Shown piece after piece: positions 60,650-64,000 of a DNA stretch of 64,000 bases. The notes beneath the pieces were generated by a model. It was given only the letters and a program-made list of their open reading frames with translations, had not been told where the DNA came from and did not search any database. Position 1 is the stretch's first letter. Every line of letters starts with the position of its first letter. Location: positions 1-64,000 of IMG/VR virus record IMGVR_UViG_3300035204_001725; one strand, written 5' to 3'. This DNA is from a virus. Both the position numbers and the translations under genes were made by a program.

Positions 60650-61684
60650 ATGCCCGAAGAAGTAATACCAAAAGCCGCAGAAATTGACTTAAAGCTGGTC
60701 TTCGCTGACGTTTTAAGGGGCCATACGGTCATCAAAAATAGACACTTGGGGGAAAATGAATTTTATATTAAACATTTAAATTTGTTTGATAATATCCAAA
60801 CCGACAAGAACTATAACGAAGCCTTAGAGAAAGCGAAGAAAAAAAATCTTCCGACGGAAAGAGATCAAAAAAAATATTTAGAAGAAGAGGGCCTTTGGAC
60901 GAAAGAAAACGAAAGGGAGGTGGCTGAACTAGGGCCTTATATATCTAATTTAAAAGTTACTAAAAGTAAATTATTTTTATTGTCCCAAGTAAAACCAATT
61001 AAAAAAGACATAGAAGAAGCCGAACGAAAGCTAGAGTCTTTGATATTAGAGCGTTCAGAACTAATGGGGTTTACTGCAGAAAGATACGCTCACAAGAAAT
61101 CAAATGAAATGTATATTCAATACGCTGTCTACAAGGATAAAGAATTTAAAGAGCTGGCTTTAGACGATGAAAAGTTTAATCATCTGTCGGACGAGCAATT
61201 AAGCGAATTAACTACTGACTATAATAAAGCGACCTTGTATGTAACTTTGGATAATTTAAAGAGAATATCACTATCTCCCTTTTTCGGTAACTACTTTTAT
61301 TTATGCGACGATAATCCTCAAATTTTTTACGGAAAACCCGTGATAAACTTAACCTTTTTTCAGGCAGAGCTTTTTGCTTATGGAAGATATTTTAAAAGCT
61401 TGGCTCAGGACTCCAAGGCCTCTCCTCCAGATGATATAAGCAATGATCCCGATAAGCTAATAGAATTTTATGAAATGAGAAAGAACGCGGACGAAGTTAT
61501 GCAAAAGATTGACGAGAAAGCCGGAGACAAATCGGGCGCGACATCTCTTGTCGGCGCGACGAAGGAGGATTTGAAGGCAATCGGCGTTAACAGTGCCGGG
61601 CCGCAAACAGTTAATTTGTCAAAACTCGCCAAGGAAAAAGGCGGCACTTTAAGTATGGATGATTTTGTAGATTTACATAGCTAA
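60650..61684 (+). CDS. Hypothetical tail-region protein
   Basis: 344 residues from ATG 60650 (a TTG six bases earlier is less likely). The product is helical and Lys/Glu-rich, with a long charged helix at about 90-150 (EEAERKLESLILERSE type), an aromatic segment (SPFFGNYFYLCDDN) and a final MDDFVDLHS. It immediately precedes the tape measure. The start lies just after a terminator hairpin and has no Shine-Dalgarno. Possibly a second tail assembly protein; unrecognised. Confidence 0.55.
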   Translation: MPEEVIPKAAEIDLKLVFADVLRGHTVIKNRHLGENEFYIKHLNLFDNIQTDKNYNEALEKAKKKNLPTERDQKKYLEEEGLWTKENEREVAELGPYISNLKVTKSKLFLLSQVKPIKKDIEEAERKLESLILERSELMGFTAERYAHKKSNEMYIQYAVYKDKEFKELALDDEKFNHLSDEQLSELTTDYNKATLYVTLDNLKRISLSPFFGNYFYLCDDNPQIFYGKPVINLTFFQAELFAYGRYFKSLAQDSKASPPDDISNDPDKLIEFYEMRKNADEVMQKIDEKAGDKSGATSLVGATKEDLKAIGVNSAGPQTVNLSKLAKEKGGTLSMDDFVDLHS

Positions 61685-61697
61685 AATTCCCAAAATT

Positions 61698-61712
61698 AGT
61701 GTAATTATATAT
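61698..61712 (+). promoter_or_regulatory. Recurrent AGTGTAAT-type element before tape measure
   Basis: AGTGTAATTATATAT lies 12 nt before ATG 61725. One of seven related elements. Confidence 0.45.
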
Positions 61713-61724
61713 GGAATAAGGTAA

Positions 61725-64000
61725 ATGGCTAGAGACGACACAATGATCATGGAGCTGAGGCTTAGGCTTGACAAGGCCGAAAGAGAATTGGGTCGTTTCG
61801 TAAAAAAAGCAGAACGAACACAGATCAACCTTAAAGGTATCGATCATAGAAAATTTACTCAACCCTTGGGTAAAATTACCGGTTCCGTTTCGGAATTTCA
61901 AAAGTCCTTAGAAGCTTCTAACGCGCGCGTTATTGCGTTTACTGCGTCGGCGGGAGTACTGTTTACTGTTACCAAGGCTTTTCAGGAGATGGCGAGAGCT
62001 ACGATTAACGTTGAAAAGAATTTACAAGACATCAACGTTATCATGGGGGCCACCACCAGAAATTTAAAACAATTTGGTAATGAATTGTTTAACGTAGCGC
62101 AAACCACTGGCCAAAGTTTTGATGAAGTCGCCCAAGCCGCAACAGAGTTCGCTCGTCAAGGGTTAACTATGGAGAAAACCCTTATTCGTACGAGAGACGC
62201 TCTGATTTTAACAAGGCTTTCGGGTATGGATGCAACCGCTGCGGTTAATGCTCTAACTGCCGCTATTAACTCTTTCAGTAGAAGCGCTATTACTTCGACG
62301 GAAATTATTAATAGGATGGCTAATGTCGATGCCGCATTCGCTGTAAGTACGAATGACTTAGCTGAAGCTATTCGTCGTGTCGGCGCAAGCGCAGACGACG
62401 TTAACGTATCGTTTAACGAACTGATTTCCGTCGTTACTTCGGTTCAGCAAACTACCGCTCGTGGCGGTAATGTCATTGGTAACTCGCTTAAGACTATCTT
62501 CACTAGAATTCAAAGGACAGAGGTAATCGATCAACTTCAAACCCTAGGGGTAACAGTTAGAGACCTACAAGGCAATATGCGTCCCGCCATGCAGGTCTTA
62601 CAAGACTTTGCTAAGGTATACGATAAAATCAATCCCGCTCTTAAGGCTCAAACCGCCGAGTTAGTCGGTGGCGTATACCAAATGAATATTTTAAAGTCTA
62701 TCCTTAAAGACTTAAAGAGCGAATATTCAATCTATAACAACGCATTGGATGTTGCAAATAACAGTACGGATGAGGCAATTAAAAGGAACGCCGAACTGAA
62801 TAAAACCCTTTCTGCTTTAATCAATGAATCTATACAGGGATTAACTAAAATTGGGGCGGAAGCGGGCAAGGTAACTTTAGAGCCATTGTTTAGGAGGATA
62901 TTAGACGGCTTTAATACCTTAAGTAGCGAAATAGAATTGTTCGGCGACATTGGTGACCTATTTGGCTTTAACAAAGAAGACGCCAGTAAATTCGGTAAAG
63001 ATTTGGCTAGTAATATAATGGGCTCTATCGGCAACTTTCTGTCTGGCCCGGGTTTCATTGCGTTGGGCGCGATAGCTGGCAAACTGTTTTTAGATTTTAC
63101 AAAGTTCTTGGGCAAGGCGGTAATGGATTTCGCTAATCTTAATAAAAATGCTCAACAGCAAGCGGTTCTACAGGAACAAATTAGGTTGTCCTTAGCCTCA
63201 AACCCAGATCTAGTAGACTCTATCACTAGGAAAGAAAAGACTCGTAATGATGTAGAACGAATGATCTTGGCCTCATTAAAAGAAGAAATTTTACTAAGAC
63301 AACAAATAGAAAAATTGTCTGCCGGCGCGGGAGCTAGAGCTCAGGCCGCGGGTTATGGCGCGGTTACTAATAAGGGAACTGGAGAAAGCAGAATTACTTA
63401 TCGAGGTAAATCTAAAGGATTTGTTCCCAACTTCAGCAATATACAAGAATACGTGGGTGCGGTTTCTGGGGGTTATAAACCCGGCGATATCAAAAAGATG
63501 TTTATTAAAGGCGAGGGTAATGTAACATATAATACCGCAGAAAAAGTTAAGAAGTTCCCGGGGATGGAACAACGAGCCATTATGCCACCAGAGAACAGTG
63601 AAGCGGGAGAAGAATACAAAAAGAAATTTTCGAAACAGCACGGTTTCAATCCCTATGCAAGTGGCGGTTTCCTTCCTAATTTGATGGGTGTTCTTACCTC
63701 GATGAGGACACATGTTTCAAACCCAACCGGGGGGAAAACTGGAAGTATGTCGAACATGCTTAAGATTCCTTACGACAACCTAACTAATCTCAGTAAGGAT
63801 AATGGTACCAAACCATGGATGAAGCCGATTTGGAAACACATACTTAGACCCGGCGAAGGGGTTAATTTAAGAACGATGGGTCATCAGCCCACCCTCCAGA
63901 ATCAAGCTGGACTTTCAACAGGCCGAGGTAGAGGGGGGCATGATCGAGGGCTTGAGGTAGAATCGCGCTTGGCGCAAAGACAAGGGAATTTTTCGTTTAA
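61725..64000 (+). CDS. Tape measure protein, 3' truncated by window
   Basis: The frame is open from ATG 61725 to the end, at least 758 residues. The opening MARDDTMIMELRLRLDKAERE, the coiled/helical N-terminal part and a TP901-type core with NVEKNLQDINVIMGATTRNL, EVAQAATEFARQGL and GNVIGNSLKTIFTRIQRTEV match phage tail tape measure proteins, which set tail length and enter the cell first. A hydrophobic stretch near 430-450 (GPGFIALGAIAGKLFLDF) may be membrane-active. Short repeats 'GF(V/L)PN' occur (SKGFVPNFSN; GGFLPNLM). It would fit after tail tube and assembly genes. Confidence 0.9.
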   Translation, partial: MARDDTMIMELRLRLDKAERELGRFVKKAERTQINLKGIDHRKFTQPLGKITGSVSEFQKSLEASNARVIAFTASAGVLFTVTKAFQEMARATINVEKNLQDINVIMGATTRNLKQFGNELFNVAQTTGQSFDEVAQAATEFARQGLTMEKTLIRTRDALILTRLSGMDATAAVNALTAAINSFSRSAITSTEIINRMANVDAAFAVSTNDLAEAIRRVGASADDVNVSFNELISVVTSVQQTTARGGNVIGNSLKTIFTRIQRTEVIDQLQTLGVTVRDLQGNMRPAMQVLQDFAKVYDKINPALKAQTAELVGGVYQMNILKSILKDLKSEYSIYNNALDVANNSTDEAIKRNAELNKTLSALINESIQGLTKIGAEAGKVTLEPLFRRILDGFNTLSSEIELFGDIGDLFGFNKEDASKFGKDLASNIMGSIGNFLSGPGFIALGAIAGKLFLDFTKFLGKAVMDFANLNKNAQQQAVLQEQIRLSLASNPDLVDSITRKEKTRNDVERMILASLKEEILLRQQIEKLSAGAGARAQAAGYGAVTNKGTGESRITYRGKSKGFVPNFSNIQEYVGAVSGGYKPGDIKKMFIKGEGNVTYNTAEKVKKFPGMEQRAIMPPENSEAGEEYKKKFSKQHGFNPYASGGFLPNLMGVLTSMRTHVSNPTGGKTGSMSNMLKIPYDNLTNLSKDNGTKPWMKPIWKHILRPGEGVNLRTMGHQPTLQNQAGLSTGRGRGGHDRGLEVESRLAQRQGNFSF

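Noticed and set aside
60447-60665. Overlapping frame at the end of the tail assembly candidate, as a frameshift product
   Set aside because: No slippery heptamer or stimulatory structure was found at a suitable position, and the frame is very Lys/Arg-rich, like an out-of-frame reading of Glu-rich sequence.
1-64000. tRNA genes, insertion sequences, attachment sites
   Set aside because: No cloverleaf with a GTTCGAA-type T loop, no transposase or integrase motifs and no flanking inverted repeats were seen by eye; a tRNAscan-SE run would be needed to exclude atypical tRNAs.

Overview
The window is part of the genome of a large, AT-rich, tailed double-stranded DNA phage. The virion genes are recognisable in sequence: large terminase, portal, a putative prohead protease joined to a scaffold, major capsid protein, a tail tube protein followed by small tail genes, and a tape measure protein that runs off the right edge. 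No tail sheath or baseplate wedge gene was seen, so the visible part looks like a long non-contractile tail, but the window ends too early to be sure. The host is unknown. Two lipoprotein signal peptides, sigma70-like promoters and a sialic-acid-type sugar cassette fit a Gram-negative, probably aquatic, host.

Layout. (1) 1-7826: a compact plus-strand operon, mostly with 1-26 nt overlaps, for making and attaching a decorated sugar: NeuB-type synthase (cut by the left edge), pyruvyltransferase-like protein, PhyH-type dioxygenase, glycosyltransferases, a short DegT-type aminotransferase, two methyltransferases, CMP-sugar cytidylyltransferase and RmlB. A sulfotransferase follows at 9558. (2) 7843-15434: PhoH ATPase, ClpP-like protease, a zinc-ribbon protein, a sigma factor carrying a cysteine-rich insert, an unknown protein, an ERCC4-type nuclease with a C2H2 finger, and the large terminase. 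(3) 15456-19480: portal, then a paralogue of the tail tube protein with an inserted beta-sandwich-like domain. (4) 19510-21900: a cluster of small membrane, lipoprotein, His/acidic and Cys-rich proteins. (5) 22043-26691: head genes ending in the major capsid protein and a terminator.

(6) 26791-55793: about 29 kb of fibre and adhesin-like genes. They include a protein with a cupredoxin-like copper site, four collagen-like fibres, a 1502-residue LamG array, a 2020-residue LamG protein and a 1279-residue protein with mucin-like Ser/Thr/Pro/Ala tracts. One minus-strand glycosyltransferase sits among them. The only gene-free stretch over 300 bases (29803-30159) holds a strong sigma70-like promoter and a group I intron core of IA type whose helices P3, P4, P6, P7, P8 and P9 can be drawn by hand. 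(7) 55815-64000: head-tail connector candidates, the main tail tube protein, tail assembly candidates and the tape measure.

How it may work together. The phage sigma factor may read a recurrent element, AGTGTAAT(A/T)ATA, seen seven times a few bases before start codons that mostly lack a Shine-Dalgarno sequence. The glycan cassette could decorate the virion (the mucin-like tracts are obvious candidate acceptors) or remodel the host surface; the sequence alone does not decide. Strong Rho-independent terminators close the head and tail-tube transcription units.
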